Source: Cyanobacteriota bacterium (GTDB taxonomy: Bacteria > Cyanobacteriota > Cyanobacteriia > PCC-6307 > Cyanobiaceae). From it: a stretch of DNA of 64,000 bases. Shown here one piece after another: positions 39,244 to 48,961 of this stretch (position 1 is its first letter; every line of letters starts with the position of its first letter). Under the pieces are notes generated by a model that was not told the origin of the DNA, searched no databases, and saw only the letters and a program-made list of their open reading frames with translations. The stretch spans positions 18,589 to 82,588 of the forward strand of contig JAPLIB010000033.1 of the NCBI GenBank assembly GCA_026389335.1. The letters run 5' to 3'. Made by a program: the position numbers and the translations under genes.

Positions 39244-40907
39244 CGCGGCGACTCCGTGGCGGCGGCTGCCGGCAGCAGACAGGCGATCGCCTTGAGCATG
39301 CCGCGGGCCTTGTTGAGGGTTTCTTCGTACTCCGCCTCCGGCCTGGAGTCGGCGACGATGCCGGCGCCGGCCTGCACCTGCACCCGCCAGCGCCTGGCTG
39401 CACCCTCGGCCGCTGCCACTCCTTTGTCCACTCCTTCGTCTCCTGCTTCGCCTGGGGCTTGCGGCAGCACCACCATGGTGCGGATCGTGATCGCCGTGTT
39501 GAGAGCACCGTTGAGATCGACGGCGCCGTACACCCCGGAATAGGGACCCCGGCTGTCCGGTTCCAGTGCGTGAATCAACTGCATCGCCCGGATCTTGGGG
39601 GCGCCACTGACGGTGCCGGCCGGAAAGCAGGCCATCAGCAGATCCCAGATGTCGTGGTCGGCTGCAAGTACCCCCTGCACCTGGCTGACGATGTGCATCA
39701 CGTGCGAGTAGCGCTCGATCACCATCAGCTCGCCCACGGCGACAGTGCCCGGCCGGCAGACGCGGCCGAGATCGTTGCGGCCCAGGTCGACAAGCATCAC
39801 GTGCTCCGCCCGTTCCTTCGGATCGGCGAGCAGTTCCCTTTCCAGGGCCTGGTCCTCGTGCTCGTTGTTGCCGCGGGGGCGGGTGCCGGCGATCGGCCGC
39901 ACCGAGGCCAGGATGGTGCCGTCCGCCGCCGGTTCGGCCTTCACCATCACCTCGGGGCTGGAGCCGATCAGGTGCCAGTCGCCGAAGTCGAAGAAGGCCA
40001 TGTAGGGCGATGGATTGACCATCCGCAGGCTGCGGTACAGATCGAAGGGATCGCCGCTGATGCTGGTTTCCAGCCGCTGGCTGAGCACCAGCTGGAAGAC
40101 ATCGCCGGCCTCGATGTGCTGTTCGCCCTGCAGCACTGCCGTCTCGAAGGCGGCTCGGCTCATTGTGCTGGTGGTGACCAGCTGGCTCGCCACATCAGCG
40201 GCGGTGGCGTCATGCCAGGCCAGGGGCTTGATCGACGCCGGCAGGGGGGCCTGCATGCTGGCCTCCAGGCGGTCGATGCGGGCGCTCGCCTGGTTCCAGG
40301 CCTGTTCGGCGTCGCGGTGATCAGTGCCACTCCCCGACAGATCCACGTAGGCCAGGGCTGTGATCTGACGCCGCACCTGGTCAAATACCAGCAGGTTGTC
40401 AGCCAGCAGCCAGCAGCCGTCCGGCGGGGCGCCTGCCGGGGTGGGATGCACTGGCACGCTGGGTTCGATCCAGCGGATCAGTTCGTAGCCCCAGAAGCCG
40501 AACAGCTGGCCCACCGGCGGTAGCCCCGGCACCGGCGCGGGACGCAGATGGCTCAGGCACTGGCGCAGCAGCTGGAAGGGGTTGCCTTGCAGGTTGTCCT
40601 GGCGGCCGTCGCGCCAGAGCCGCTGGCCGTGCTCCCCACGGCAGGTGAGGGTCCAGAGCGGATCGCTGACGACAAAACTCCAGCGGCCCAGCTGTTCGCC
40701 CCCCTCGACCGACTCCAGCAGCACGCCATGGCCACGGCCGGCACCCACCTTGAGCCAGGTGGTGAGCGGCGTTTCCAGGTCGGCGGGCCAGCGCTTCCAG
40801 AGCGGGATCAGGTTGTGGCCGCCGAAGGCTGTGTCATCGCCGGCCAACCTGCGGGCGGCCTCAGCCAGGAAGGCATCGCGATGGGGGGGCTGGACGGGAC
40901 CGGGCAT
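39240..40907 (-). CDS. trpE: anthranilate synthase component I-like chorismate-binding enzyme
   Basis: TrpE makes anthranilate from chorismate. The 555-residue protein has an N-terminal TrpE domain and a C-terminal chorismate-binding domain with IGSSPEVMVKAEP, SVRPIAGTRPRGNNEHEDQA, MLVDLGRNDLGRVCRPGTVA and FPAGTVSGAPKIRAMQLIHA. A low-complexity insert GEAGDEGVDKGVAAAEGAA lies near residue 485, before VQAGAGIVADSRPE. The N-terminal residues needed for tryptophan feedback were not checked in detail. It starts at ATG 40907, while the frame is open to 41087. Confidence 0.93.
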   Translation of the reverse strand: MPGPVQPPHRDAFLAEAARRLAGDDTAFGGHNLIPLWKRWPADLETPLTTWLKVGAGRGHGVLLESVEGGEQLGRWSFVVSDPLWTLTCRGEHGQRLWRDGRQDNLQGNPFQLLRQCLSHLRPAPVPGLPPVGQLFGFWGYELIRWIEPSVPVHPTPAGAPPDGCWLLADNLLVFDQVRRQITALAYVDLSGSGTDHRDAEQAWNQASARIDRLEASMQAPLPASIKPLAWHDATAADVASQLVTTSTMSRAAFETAVLQGEQHIEAGDVFQLVLSQRLETSISGDPFDLYRSLRMVNPSPYMAFFDFGDWHLIGSSPEVMVKAEPAADGTILASVRPIAGTRPRGNNEHEDQALERELLADPKERAEHVMLVDLGRNDLGRVCRPGTVAVGELMVIERYSHVMHIVSQVQGVLAADHDIWDLLMACFPAGTVSGAPKIRAMQLIHALEPDSRGPYSGVYGAVDLNGALNTAITIRTMVVLPQAPGEAGDEGVDKGVAAAEGAARRWRVQVQAGAGIVADSRPEAEYEETLNKARGMLKAIACLLPAAAATESPR

Positions 40908-40921
40908 CGGGCGGTGGGCAG

Positions 40922-40947
40922 AAAAAAGGCGGGGCCTCGGCCCCGCC
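40922..40947 (-). terminator. rho-independent terminator of psaD
   Basis: GGCGGGGCC pairs with GGCCCCGCC around a TC loop (40928-40947). On the minus strand it is followed by TTTTTT (40922-40927). It lies 40 bp past the psaD stop at 40987 and just before the trpE start at 40907, so it should separate psaD from trpE. Confidence 0.9.
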
Positions 40948-40986
40948 ATTAAAGATGCTCGCCGGAACGGCTCAGAAACTGAGAGC

Positions 40987-41418
40987 TCAGGCTTCGTAGG
41001 TGGCTTTGCCGCTGAACTTGAGGCCGGCGGGGTTGGGGTTGGCGCCGATGCGGCGGGGGTTGTGACCCACCATGGGGCGGCCTTCATTCACCCGCTCGGG
41101 GAAGACGCCGTCCTTGGGATGGAGGAACTCGGTGTCGCCGCCGGGGAAGATCCGGTAGATCTTGTAATCCTCGATGCGGGGCTTGAACTTGGTGCGCAGC
41201 TGGGTGCCGAGGGCCAGGCACTGCTCCTTCCGCGCAAAATACATGAGGTTTTCGCCCTCATTCATTTCGGCGGCGCCACCGGTGGGCAGTTCAAAGGCCT
41301 GGGCCTTGGAACTGGTCCAGGTGATGGCGTACTTCTCTTCGGTTTCGGCTGCGTTCAGCAGACCACCGGTGCTGCCGATGTACTTCGGAAGTTGACCCTT
41401 GAGGGCAGTCGCTGACAT
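40987..41418 (-). CDS. psaD: photosystem I reaction centre subunit II
   Basis: PsaD is a stromal-side PSI subunit that docks ferredoxin. The 143-residue protein contains [40 protein letters not shown], the [20 protein letters not shown] core and [20 protein letters not shown], ending [19 protein letters not shown]. Length is standard. It has its own terminator downstream, so it is probably transcribed alone from a strong light-responsive promoter in 41419-41544, which I could not pinpoint. Confidence 0.98.
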   Translation of the reverse strand: MSATALKGQLPKYIGSTGGLLNAAETEEKYAITWTSSKAQAFELPTGGAAEMNEGENLMYFARKEQCLALGTQLRTKFKPRIEDYKIYRIFPGGDTEFLHPKDGVFPERVNEGRPMVGHNPRRIGANPNPAGLKFSGKATYEA

Positions 41419-41544
41419 GGCTCGCTGACCGTTTCAGGCGGAAACTAGCACCGAGTTTTCGACCCTTTGCGGGTGGGCGCGGCAGTCTTCACACTCCGTC
41501 GACAAATGGCGCTGCCTGGCTGCGGCCCCGGCCGGCCCGGGCCT

Positions 41545-42972
41545 TCAGGGGCCGGCTTCGGCCAGGGGGAAGAACACGGTGAGATGGCTGCCACCCCGTT
41601 CGGTGAGGCGGCCGCCGAGGCGGTGGAAGAGTTGGCGTGTGGCCTGCCGGCTCAGTTGCAGGCTGCCGGTGCAGGGATTCCAGCTGAGCACCGGGCCGAC
41701 CCGCTCGGTGTTGGTGCCGGCTGAGGTGCTGCCGGCCGGGGGGGGCAGCGGTGGCTCGCCGCGGCTGCTCTCACCCTTGGGATTCTGGCTGCCGAGCTGC
41801 AACTTCAGGCGCGATCCGGCCGGCTGCAGGCTCAGCTGCACCAGGCTGCCACTGGGTAGACCTCGACTGAAGCGATCCATCAGGCCGCCGAGCATGGTTT
41901 CCAGTCGGCTGGGATCGCTCAGCACCGGCGGCAGATCCGGTGTGATCGCCAGCTGCAGCTGCAGACCGCGGCGGGCCAGCTGGCGCTGCCAGAGCTCCTG
42001 CATCTGCTCCAGCAGCTGGCTGAGATCGGTGCGGGCCAGCTCCTGGGCCGTCAGGGCCTGACCGCTGCCGGGTTGGCGCTGCAGTTCGGCGGCCAGGAAG
42101 ATCAGGCCGAAGCGGTCGATCTGTTCGCTGCACTCGCCGTCGATCTGCTCCAGGCGCTGGCGCACCAGGGGGGTGAGCTCGCTGCGGCGCAGCAGCGAGC
42201 GAATCAGGGTGCGGATCGTGGCCAGGGGCGTGCGCACCTCGTGGGTGAGGGCTTCGAGCAGGGCCAGTTCGGCGCTGTTGCCGTTGCCGGGGCGCTCGCT
42301 CGTCGCCCCGGGGCTGGCGGGCCGGGAGTGGGGCCGGCTGGCGATCGGCTGCAGGGTCACACTCGGGGCCATGGTGGCCAGCCGTTCCGCCAGCAGGGGC
42401 CAGAAGCGCAGGGCCAGATCGGGGTCGTTCTCCAGGCAGCCCAGCGCCTGCAGCGCCGCCCGCAGCCTGGCGGCGCCGGCGGGGTTGTCGTGGTCGAGCC
42501 GGCGATCGAGCAGCTGCAGGGCGCCGGCGAGCACGGCGGCATCGAAGCGCACCAGCAGACGCCGGGCTTCGGGGGGGCCCTCCAGGGCCAGAGCCACCTG
42601 CAGGCGGGGGGTGATCAGCACCAGCAGCGGGTCCGTGCCGTCGGCGTCGCGCAGGGGCAGGCGCTGGAAGCTGGCGCCGGGAGCGGCCGTCGCGCCGCGG
42701 CTGCTGGGCAGCAGGGCTGCGGAGGCCGGCAGCAGCTGGTCGATGCCGGCTGGGGCCCAGACCCAGCCCTGGAGGCGCAGCAGCAGCCGCGGCTCGTAGA
42801 GCGCCGGCAATGGCGCCGCCAGCCAGAGGCCTTTGGGGGAAGGCCCGGGCAGCAGCAGGTCCTCCTGCAGGGTGGCCAGGGCTGCCCACCACTGGCGCCG
42901 CACGCTGTCTTCATCGCCCCGACCCGGTGGCACCCCTTCGGCCAGGAGCTGGCGCAGCTGCTGCAGGTTCAC
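41545..42972 (-). CDS. histidine-kinase-like protein with degenerate ATP-binding domain
   Basis: The 475-residue product has an intact H-box ALTHEVRTPLATIRTL with His-244 and a dimerisation helix pair up to about residue 330. The C-terminal part should be the ATP-binding domain, but the N-box region reads LETMLGGLMDRFSRGLPSG without the expected Asn residues. No DxGxG G1 box is visible, and a Pro/Ser/Gly linker takes its place. The N-terminal 230 residues have no membrane helix or PAS motif I recognise. It starts with GTG at 42972, overlapping the rodA stop. Confidence 0.75.
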   Translation of the reverse strand: MNLQQLRQLLAEGVPPGRGDEDSVRRQWWAALATLQEDLLLPGPSPKGLWLAAPLPALYEPRLLLRLQGWVWAPAGIDQLLPASAALLPSSRGATAAPGASFQRLPLRDADGTDPLLVLITPRLQVALALEGPPEARRLLVRFDAAVLAGALQLLDRRLDHDNPAGAARLRAALQALGCLENDPDLALRFWPLLAERLATMAPSVTLQPIASRPHSRPASPGATSERPGNGNSAELALLEALTHEVRTPLATIRTLIRSLLRRSELTPLVRQRLEQIDGECSEQIDRFGLIFLAAELQRQPGSGQALTAQELARTDLSQLLEQMQELWQRQLARRGLQLQLAITPDLPPVLSDPSRLETMLGGLMDRFSRGLPSGSLVQLSLQPAGSRLKLQLGSQNPKGESSRGEPPLPPPAGSTSAGTNTERVGPVLSWNPCTGSLQLSRQATRQLFHRLGGRLTERGGSHLTVFFPLAEAGP

Positions 42973-44252
42973 CACCAGCGCTGGCCGGCCCGGCTGCGGC
43001 GCGCCACCGAGGCGCAGAGCCCGAGGGCGAGGAAGTTCACGAGCATGGCCGAGCGGCCATAGCTCACCCAGGGCAGGGGGATGCCGGTGACGGGGCCGAG
43101 GCCGATGGTCATCGAGATGTTGATCACCACCTGGAACAGCAGCATGGCGGCCGTGCCCACCACCACCAGCGATTCGGCGTCGGTGCGGGCGTGGGCGGCG
43201 ATCTGCAGTAGGCGCCAGGCCAGCAGCACAAAGGCCGCCATGATCAGCAGCGAGCCGACGAAGCCCAGCTCCTCGCCCACGGCACTGAAGATGAAGTCGG
43301 TGTGCTGCTCCGGGATGAACTGCAGCTTGGTGAGCAGGCCGTGCATCAGGCCGGTGCCCCACAGGCCGCCGGAGCCGATGCCCACCTTGCTCTGCAGCAG
43401 GTGATAGCCGCCGCCGAGGGGATCCTTGGAGGGATCGAGAAACAGCACCAGACGATCCCGTTGATAGTCCTTGAGGCCATGCAGCCACAGGTAGGGCGTG
43501 ATCACGGCGAACAGCCCCTGAATCGCCAGTACGGCGGCCATGGCGAGGCGCGGCCAGGGCAGGGAGCGCCAGGCGATCAGTCCCATCAGCGGCACCCAGG
43601 CCAGCAGGACCCAGGGCCAGGCGCCCGCCAGGATCGCCGTGACCAGGGGCGAGAGCAGCAGCACCAGCCAGCTCAGGGGCAGGCCGGCCCAGAACAGCAT
43701 CACCAGCAGCACGGCGCCGAACACCAGGGAGGTGCCCAGATCGGGCTGCAGAAACACCAGGGCCCAGGGGAGCGCGATCAGGCCGATAGGCCGCACCAGG
43801 TCCACCGGCCGCTCCACCGGATAGCGGGAGAGCACCCCGGCCAGCAGCAGGATCGCCGCCAACTTGGCGAACTCCGAGGGCTGCACATGGAATCCGCCGA
43901 TGCTGATCCAGCGCTGGGCCCCCAGGGCTGAGGTGCCCACGAGGCGTACGGCCGCCAGGCTGGCAATCGTGGCGCCATAGATCAACCAGCGGAACGCAGC
44001 CAGGCGCTCCAGGGGCAGCCGGGCCACCTGTATGGCCAAAACCAGCCCCACGGCGGCGGTGATCCAGTGTTGGTACCAGTCGGCATAGTCGGCCTGCCGC
44101 TGGGTGCTGGCGATCAGGATGCCGGCCACAAGGGTGAGTGCGAGGGGCACGCCCCAGAGAATCCAGTCGATGCTGGCGAGGCGGCTGCGCCGACCTCGAG
44201 TCCCCGATCCGGCGTAGCCGCCTCGCCGGACTCGGGGGCTCAGGACCGCCAT
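42969..44252 (-). CDS. rodA: SEDS-family peptidoglycan polymerase RodA/FtsW-like
   Basis: SEDS proteins polymerise glycan strands with class B PBPs during cell elongation or division. The 427-residue polytopic protein shows FHVQPSEFAKLAAILLLAGV, FLQPDLGTSLVFGAVLLV, QSKVGIGSGGLWGTGL and FIPEQHTDFIFSAVGEELGF, ending GIPLPWVSYGRSAMLVNFLA. These are core SEDS motifs, including the catalytic Asp in LQPDLGT. RodA rather than FtsW is favoured by the overall sequence and single copy in this locus. It is 4 bp downstream of mrp. Confidence 0.9.
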   Translation of the reverse strand: MAVLSPRVRRGGYAGSGTRGRRSRLASIDWILWGVPLALTLVAGILIASTQRQADYADWYQHWITAAVGLVLAIQVARLPLERLAAFRWLIYGATIASLAAVRLVGTSALGAQRWISIGGFHVQPSEFAKLAAILLLAGVLSRYPVERPVDLVRPIGLIALPWALVFLQPDLGTSLVFGAVLLVMLFWAGLPLSWLVLLLSPLVTAILAGAWPWVLLAWVPLMGLIAWRSLPWPRLAMAAVLAIQGLFAVITPYLWLHGLKDYQRDRLVLFLDPSKDPLGGGYHLLQSKVGIGSGGLWGTGLMHGLLTKLQFIPEQHTDFIFSAVGEELGFVGSLLIMAAFVLLAWRLLQIAAHARTDAESLVVVGTAAMLLFQVVINISMTIGLGPVTGIPLPWVSYGRSAMLVNFLALGLCASVARRSRAGQRWW

Positions 44253-44256
44253 CGCT

Positions 44257-45471
44257 TCAGGCCAGGGCCGTCGTTGGGGCGCCACTGGCGGCGAGGCGAG
44301 CGGCCAGGGCCAGGAAGGCCTGACCCGTGGCGGAGTCGGGTGCGCTCAGCACCACTGGGCGGCCGCTGTCGCCACCTTCGCGCACCGGCATTTCCAGGGG
44401 CAGCTGGGCCAGCAGCGGCACCTCGGCCTCCTGGGCCAGGCGGGCGCCGCCGCCGCGGCCGAAGATTTCGTAGCGCTTTTCAGGGGCGTCGGGGGGGATG
44501 AAGGCGGTCATGTTTTCCACCACGCCCAGCACCGCGACGCCCATCTGCAGGAACATCGCCAGGCCGCGGCGGGCATCCTGCAGCGACACCTGTTGGGGCG
44601 TGGTGACAACGATCACACCTTCCATCGGCACCGCCTGGGCCAGGCTCAGCTGGGCATCACCGGTGCCGGGCGGTAGATCCACCACCAGCACATCCCGCTC
44701 ACCCCAGGCCACCTGGTAGAGGAACTGACGGATGATGCCGTTGAGCATCGGGCCCCGCCAGATCACCGGCTGGTTCTCCTGGATCAGCAGGCCCATCGAC
44801 ACCATGGCGATGCCACAGGTTTCGATCGGGGTGAGGATCTGCTCGTTGCCGCTGCCCTGCACCTCGGGGGTGCGATCGGCGACTCCCAGCATGGTGGGGG
44901 CGTTGGGGCCGTAGATGTCGGCATCGAGTAGGCCGACCCGCAGGCCGCTGCGGGCCAGGGCGCAGGCCAGGTTGACCGCCACGGTGCTCTTGCCGACGCC
45001 GCCCTTGCCACTGCTGACAGCGATCACCCGGGCCACTCCCGGAATGCCCTGGCGCTCGGGCAGTTGGCCCTGACCATGCCCCCCGCTGCCATGGCCGGCG
45101 CCACCGATCGGGCCACTGGAGGCCGGGGCGGCGGACTGGGCCAGTTCGATCTGCACGTCGTCGATGCCCGCGGCGCTGAGCAGGGCGCTGCGGATTTCGC
45201 CGGCGATGCGGCCCTGCTGGCTGGCGGCGAAGGCGGGCAGGGCCAGTTCGAGCACGGCTCGGGATCCCTGGCAGCGCAGCCGCCGGATCCAGCCCAGCTC
45301 CAGCAGGCTGCGGTCGCTGCCGGAGTCGCGGATGGGGGCCAGCAGGGCTGCCAGGGCCGCGGCGTCCGGATCCCCAGGCCGCTCTCCGGCTGCCGGTTCG
45401 AGGCAAAGACCGTCTGCTGGAGTCTGTTCAGCGCCAGCTTGATTGGCGGCGGAGCTGTCGGGGGTAGGCAT
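44257..45471 (-). CDS. mrp: Mrp/NBP35-type Fe-S cluster carrier ATPase
   Basis: Mrp proteins bind and deliver Fe-S clusters. The 404-residue protein has an N-terminal DUF59-like domain (about 35-112), a Gly-rich linker and a P-loop domain with SSGKGGVGKST at 153-163. It also has LDADIYGPNAPTMLG, VIWRGPMLNGIIRQFLYQV and LVVDLPPGTGDAQLSLAQ. The bridging CxxC Cys pair of many Mrp proteins is not obvious. It starts the mrp-rodA-kinase-like group on the minus strand. Confidence 0.92.
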   Translation of the reverse strand: MPTPDSSAANQAGAEQTPADGLCLEPAAGERPGDPDAAALAALLAPIRDSGSDRSLLELGWIRRLRCQGSRAVLELALPAFAASQQGRIAGEIRSALLSAAGIDDVQIELAQSAAPASSGPIGGAGHGSGGHGQGQLPERQGIPGVARVIAVSSGKGGVGKSTVAVNLACALARSGLRVGLLDADIYGPNAPTMLGVADRTPEVQGSGNEQILTPIETCGIAMVSMGLLIQENQPVIWRGPMLNGIIRQFLYQVAWGERDVLVVDLPPGTGDAQLSLAQAVPMEGVIVVTTPQQVSLQDARRGLAMFLQMGVAVLGVVENMTAFIPPDAPEKRYEIFGRGGGARLAQEAEVPLLAQLPLEMPVREGGDSGRPVVLSAPDSATGQAFLALAARLAASGAPTTALA

Positions 45472-45884
45472 CCAGCGCGGTGGAGCTGCGGTGAGGCCGA
45501 ATCCTAGGGAGGGCCTGACCCGCCAGGGCTGTCGCCGCCTGCCGATCAGCCAGCGGCAGGGACTGGAGTGTCGCTGGATCTCTGCCTGGTCGAGAACCGG
45601 ACCCAGGCTCCGGCTCAGGGGATCCTGGCGTTCAGAGGCGCCTGCAGCAGCACGGGCTGAAACCCCGGGGACCATCGTCGCTTCAGCCACGCAGAAGTAG
45701 GGGGGGACAACGCCGCACCTGGGCTGCTGAGGCTCTCAACACGCTGGTCGTGCCTCTTGCGGCAGCGGAAACCAGGAAGGTTCAGGCCGGCCTGTCGTGA
45801 CAGACGCTCTCGAGGGCTTGTGCCCGGGCACCCCGGCCTGAAAACGTGAGGGGCTGATCTGCTGCCACGGGTCCGCCCGATTCC
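45472..45884. promoter_or_regulatory. divergent intergenic region mrp / hemF
   Basis: These 413 bp separate minus-strand mrp from plus-strand hemF and must hold both promoters. The open frames in it are upstream extensions or shadows. I found no convincing small RNA, operator or -10/-35 pair by eye. Confidence 0.45.
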
Positions 45885-46952
45885 ATGTCGTCCGACTCCC
45901 TGCCATCCGAACCGCTGGCCGAAGCCCTGGCGCTGCCTCCCGCCGATTCCCGCACCCGCGCCAAGGCGCTGCTGATGGGTCTCCAGGATTCCATCTGTGC
46001 GGGCCTGGAGCAGCTTGATGGCGAGGGCCGCTTCCAGGAGGAGAGCTGGGAGCGGCCCGAAGGCGGTGGCGGCCGTTCGCGGGTAATCAAGGCGGGCCGC
46101 ATCTTCGAGCAGGGCGGCGTCAATTTTTCCGAGGTGCAGGGGGAGCAGCTGCCGCCCTCGATTCTCAGCCAGCGGCCGGAGGCCGAGGGGCAGCGCTGGT
46201 TCGCCACCGGCACTTCGATGGTGCTCCATCCCCGCAACCCCTACGCCCCCACCGTTCATCTCAACTACCGCTACTTCGAAGCCGGGCCGGTGTGGTGGTT
46301 CGGTGGCGGCGCCGACCTCACCCCCTATTACCCCTTTCTGGAGGATGCCCGGCATTTTCATCGCACCCTCAAAGGCGCCTGCGACAGCGTTGATCCGGCC
46401 TATTTCCAGGTGTTCAAGCCCTGGTGCGATGAATACTTCCACCTGAAGCACCGCGGTGAGACCCGCGGCATCGGCGGCATTTTCTACGACTACCAGGATC
46501 CGGGCGGCTGCCTTTACAAGGGGCAGGATGCCAGCGGCTTGGCGGCGGCGGCCGGCCAGGCGGTGGGGCCGATCCAGCAGGACTGGGAGAAATTGTTCCG
46601 CCTGGCCACGGCCTGTGGCAACGCCTTCCTGCCCAGTTACGTGCCGATCGTGGAGCGGCGCCAGGACACGCCCTACGGCGAGCGGGAGCGGGATTTCCAG
46701 CTCTATCGGCGCGGCCGTTATGTGGAGTTCAATCTGGTTTTTGATCGCGGCACGATCTTCGGCCTGCAGACCAATGGGCGCACCGAATCGATCTTGATGT
46801 CGTTGCCGCCCCTGGTGCGCTGGGAGTATGGCTACAGCCCTGAGCCCGGCAGCCGCGAGGCGCTGCTCACGGAGGTGTTCACCAGGCCGCAGAACTGGCT
46901 GGAGGATGACTCGCTCGAGGAGCGCTGCCGGCCGCACCAGGCGGTGGGCTGA
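45885..46952 (+). CDS. hemF: oxygen-dependent coproporphyrinogen III oxidase
   Basis: HemF decarboxylates coproporphyrinogen III in heme and chlorophyll synthesis. The 355-residue protein contains [60 protein letters not shown] and [14 protein letters not shown]. It also has [11 protein letters not shown] and [20 protein letters not shown], the family signature. The N-terminal 30 residues are variable, and the ATG at 45885 is the obvious start. Its anaerobic counterpart is not in this window. Confidence 0.97.
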   Translation: MSSDSLPSEPLAEALALPPADSRTRAKALLMGLQDSICAGLEQLDGEGRFQEESWERPEGGGGRSRVIKAGRIFEQGGVNFSEVQGEQLPPSILSQRPEAEGQRWFATGTSMVLHPRNPYAPTVHLNYRYFEAGPVWWFGGGADLTPYYPFLEDARHFHRTLKGACDSVDPAYFQVFKPWCDEYFHLKHRGETRGIGGIFYDYQDPGGCLYKGQDASGLAAAAGQAVGPIQQDWEKLFRLATACGNAFLPSYVPIVERRQDTPYGERERDFQLYRRGRYVEFNLVFDRGTIFGLQTNGRTESILMSLPPLVRWEYGYSPEPGSREALLTEVFTRPQNWLEDDSLEERCRPHQAVG

Positions 46953-47153
46953 GGTTGGTACGCAGGGGCTGGTGTTGGGCCGGTCCCAGGGGCTGTGGCC
47001 TGGTTCGGCTCCCGTGGCGTCCCGAAGGCCTGATCCCTGCCGTTGCGTTGGCGCCACTGACGTTGGATGGACCTGGCTCCGGAGGGATTAGCTCCTGCTG
47101 GAGCTCCCTTCGGATGGCCCTCAACCCAGATGGCCCTCAGCTCTGGTGCACCC

Positions 47154-48200
47154 TCAGCGCGCCTGGGCGGTGCGATTGGTGGTGCTGCGATTGGTGAAGC
47201 CTTGGTGGGCGGCGGTGCGCTGGCCGCTGCGGTCGGCGGTTCCCGCGGTGCTGGCGGTCGCTGGGGCGCTGGCGCTGGGTGGGCTCTGGCGCTCGAGGCC
47301 GATCTCCAGGGCGCGAACAATGCGCTCGGCGATGGCCTGGACGGCTCGCTGGCGGCTGGCTGGATCGCGCAGCGAGGCCTCCAGCCGGCCCTCCAGCTTG
47401 CCGATCTCCAGCAGGCCGATGCCCCGTTTCGGTCCGCCGAGCACGTCGCGGAAGGCCATCGGATACCCGCCGAACTCCTGGGCCAGGCTTTCGTCGATGC
47501 GGCTGAACGGCCGCTGCACCGGCGGGATCAGGCCGGATCCGACCCCATCGGGACCGTAGGCGTCGAAGTGGATCTCCAGGGCATAGCCGCCGCTGGCGGC
47601 ATGGTCGCGGCCGACGCTCCAGTTGGTGCCCACCTGATTGCCATCCACGATCGTGCGGAAGGGAGGGCGGTAGTAGCGGATGTTGAGACCCCGCTGCTGG
47701 CCCAGGGTCACTGCCTGGATGGCGATCACCATGTTCCAGTAGAGCTCGTCGCTGATGCCGGGATACATCGCAGCGGCGCCAAAGCGACCCACCGCCTCGC
47801 CGGCGGTGCCGGAGCCGCCGATGTTCTGGGAGTCGGCATGGCCGGCCAGCAGCAGGATCGGGGTGGAAGCGCTGACGCGGCGCAGGCCGACCCAGTCGCG
47901 CTGCAGGCGGCTGCGAGGGCCGGTGAGCGGATCGAAGCCAGGCAGGGGAGCGAGGGTCGTGGCGTCGTTCTCCGGGCTGGTGGCTGGGTTGCCCCAGCGG
48001 GAGCTGGGCGGTGGGTTCCGGCTCGTTTGGTCGAAGGCTGTCTGACCGCTGGCGGGGCTGGTGCTGAGGCCGGCGAGCAGCAGGTCGCTGAGCAGCAGGG
48101 CGGTGAGCAGCAGACCGTTGCTCCGCAGGGATTGCAACAGGCGCCTGAAGCTCGGCCCGCTGCACGGTTGGACAGGCAACGGCCGGGAGGGCAGCGGCAT
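47154..48200 (-). CDS. N-acetylmuramoyl-L-alanine amidase-like secreted protein
   Basis: The 348-residue protein has a hydrophobic N-terminal signal segment (about residues 30-46, LLLTALLLSDLLLAGLS) followed by a Ser/Pro linker. The folded part has LLLAGHADSQNIGGSGTAGE, YALEIHFDAYGPDGVGSG and GIGLLEIGKLEGRLEASL. Together these could supply the His, Glu, His zinc ligands and catalytic Glu of the Amidase_3 fold. The match is remote and the function is inferred. The C-terminal 45 residues are low-complexity. It follows the CCB-like gene by 7 bp. Confidence 0.6.
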   Translation of the reverse strand: MPLPSRPLPVQPCSGPSFRRLLQSLRSNGLLLTALLLSDLLLAGLSTSPASGQTAFDQTSRNPPPSSRWGNPATSPENDATTLAPLPGFDPLTGPRSRLQRDWVGLRRVSASTPILLLAGHADSQNIGGSGTAGEAVGRFGAAAMYPGISDELYWNMVIAIQAVTLGQQRGLNIRYYRPPFRTIVDGNQVGTNWSVGRDHAASGGYALEIHFDAYGPDGVGSGLIPPVQRPFSRIDESLAQEFGGYPMAFRDVLGGPKRGIGLLEIGKLEGRLEASLRDPASRQRAVQAIAERIVRALEIGLERQSPPSASAPATASTAGTADRSGQRTAAHQGFTNRSTTNRTAQAR

Positions 48201-48207
48201 GGGGCGA

Positions 48208-48765
48208 TCAGATCGGAGAGGTCAGCAGGGCGCCGTCACTGGCCAGCTGCAGGCGCGGGCCCAGCTCCAGCTCCATGGCGATCAGTTCATCGCGGTGGGC
48301 GCGCAGGCGCAAGGTGCTGCCGCTGGCGTCGCTGTCGGCCTCGGTGAGCAGCCGCAGCTCGAGGATTTCGGCTCGGGCGGCCCGGCGCCGATAGATCAGG
48401 CCGGCTCCGGGGCCGAGCAGGGTGAGCAGCAGGGGCCACCAACCCAGCTGGGGCAGCAGCTGGCAGAGCACCAGCCCCAGACAGGCGGCGCCGACGGCGC
48501 CAAGCAATGAGAGCAGCAGCGCCAGGGCCAGGCTGGAGCGCACCTGACCCCGGTAGCGCAGCAGCTGGCGCTGGGCGTCTCCCCCTTCCGCCGCCCAGCC
48601 GCGCTGGCCGAGCCAGGTGCTCAGACCCTCCAGCACCTCCAGGGGCGGTCGGGGGGAATGCACCTCCACCACGGTGGTGCGGTCCTTGCTGGCGGCGCGC
48701 AGGAAGAAGACCAGGCCGACCGCCAGCAGCAGGGTGAGCAGCAGGGTCGAAGCCAGGGTGGACAT
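48208..48765 (-). CDS. cofactor assembly of complex C subunit B-like protein
   Basis: This 185-residue membrane protein starts MSTLASTLLLTLLLAVGLVF, then FLRAASKDRTTVVEVHS, a pattern I recognise from cyanobacterial CCB proteins that help attach heme c(i) to cytochrome b6. It has one N-terminal helix and two hydrophobic helices near 79-115, followed by a beta-rich soluble C-terminus. Assignment is from memory of the family and is not certain. It is the first gene of a two-gene unit with the amidase-like gene. Confidence 0.65.
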   Translation of the reverse strand: MSTLASTLLLTLLLAVGLVFFLRAASKDRTTVVEVHSPRPPLEVLEGLSTWLGQRGWAAEGGDAQRQLLRYRGQVRSSLALALLLSLLGAVGAACLGLVLCQLLPQLGWWPLLLTLLGPGAGLIYRRRAARAEILELRLLTEADSDASGSTLRLRAHRDELIAMELELGPRLQLASDGALLTSPI

Positions 48766-48961
48766 CGGCGCGAAGGCGGCTCAGGCCCTGCATTCTCACC
48801 TATACGCACCGCCACTGCTTGCTGCTACTACTTGCTGTTACTGCCTCCACTCGCTGGCTTCAGTCCCTGCCACCAGCCCCTGCCTTTGGTCCCGGCCTGG
48901 AGCGGCCGCCGCCGGCCATCGCTGTGGGCCACGATGTGGAGCCCCGTGTTGTTCCCCCCTG

